A program made the position numbers and the translations under genes. 40,792 nucleotides of DNA from an uncultured Sphingomonadales bacterium (GTDB taxonomy: Bacteria; Pseudomonadota; Alphaproteobacteria; Sphingomonadales; Sphingomonadaceae). This document shows, piece after piece, positions 40,684 through 40,792 of the stretch. The number at the start of each line of letters is the position of its first letter. The first letter of the stretch is position 1. The stretch lies in NCBI GenBank assembly GCA_903848655.1, contig CAINGT010000011.1, positions 1-40,792 on the forward strand, in the 5' to 3' direction. The notes beneath the pieces are model-generated. The model was given only the letters and a program-made list of their open reading frames with translations. It did no database searches and was not told where the DNA came from.

Positions 40684-40792
40684 GAGCGTGATGCAAAAAA
40701 GTGGGTACCGGTTTTTTGCAATAAATCACGCGAAAACAAAGACTCTATAGCGTGATGCAAAAAAGTGGGTACCGGTTTTTTGCAATAAATCA
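40684..40792 (+). repeat. Tandem 64-bp palindromic repeat, second copy cut by the window edge
   Basis: A 64-bp unit starts at about 40684 and begins again at about 40748; the second copy runs to the end of the window. Each unit is a nested palindrome: GCGTGAT (40686-40692) pairs with ATCACGC (40725-40731), and GCAAAAAA (40693-40700) with TTTTTTGC (40712-40719), around a GGTACC centre. A tail GAAAACAAAGACTCTA links the copies. The same element, reversed and shortened, lies at 23246-23296. It has no coding capacity that I can support. Confidence 0.85.

Noticed and set aside
40684..40792. Tandem repeat at the window end as the start of a CRISPR array
   Set aside because: The two copies are joined by the same linker rather than unique spacers, and no cas gene is near; the palindromic unit fits a dispersed repeat.

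Overview
The window looks like chromosomal DNA from an alphaproteobacterium, most likely order Sphingomonadales. The supporting signs are high GC with GCG/CGC-rich codon use, the gene orders xthA-lolA, lptC-lptA and ftsE-ftsX beside a zinc-ribbon DUF3426 protein, an intracellular PHB depolymerase, a methionine synthase split into two genes beside an ArsR-methyltransferase fusion, and a dispersed palindromic repeat of a type common in this group. This placement is inferred from gene content; no marker gene was compared. I see no phage, plasmid, insertion sequence or CRISPR array.

Layout. Positions 1-7000 run on the minus strand, read from high to low coordinates: an MsbA-like ABC exporter, an M13 metallopeptidase, undecaprenyl-diphosphatase, a class I polyphosphate kinase 2, ribosomal protein L33, LolA, and the first 31 codons of xthA. 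The first four form a chain of overlapping stop/start codons. Between lolA and xthA lie 361 bp with several hairpins. Positions 7159-8904 hold a PHB depolymerase and a convergent MaoC-type hydratase. At 9149-16788 an unrecognised membrane-anchored Ala/Pro-rich protein precedes the NADPH glutamate synthase genes gltB and gltD. At 16.9-19.0 kb a Nudix domain is fused in frame to a DUF47/PhoU-like domain, followed by a Pit phosphate transporter. Next come an aldehyde dehydrogenase, uracil-DNA glycosylase (opposite strand), ribonuclease D, lptC and lptA (no lptB follows), and a small lipoprotein.

At 23.8-29.4 kb is a tightly overlapped methionine operon: ArsR-methyltransferase regulator, metF, and metH as two genes. 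A 30-bp perfect palindrome ends three bases before the regulator's start codon. On the opposite strand at 29.4-32.2 kb are a histidine kinase, an OmpR-type response regulator and a secreted EF-hand protein, forming one operon. They are followed by an aminopeptidase P (minus), an oligopeptidase B (plus), and a minus-strand cluster ftsE-ftsX-ydcF-like-plsC-like. The window closes with the DUF3426 zinc-ribbon protein, a tRNA-Leu(GAG) and a tandem 64-bp palindromic repeat, also present once after lptA in the opposite orientation.

Most genes are housekeeping: envelope lipid and lipoprotein traffic, nitrogen assimilation, methionine and one-carbon metabolism, phosphate and polyphosphate handling, DNA repair and peptide turnover. 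The places that most deserve a second look are the Nudix-DUF47 ORF, which lacks a canonical start at its expected position yet has a good internal start for DUF47; the methionine operator that overlaps an apparently leaderless start; the EF-hand two-component operon with repeated TGTCGC motifs upstream; and the repeat sitting where lptB would be expected.
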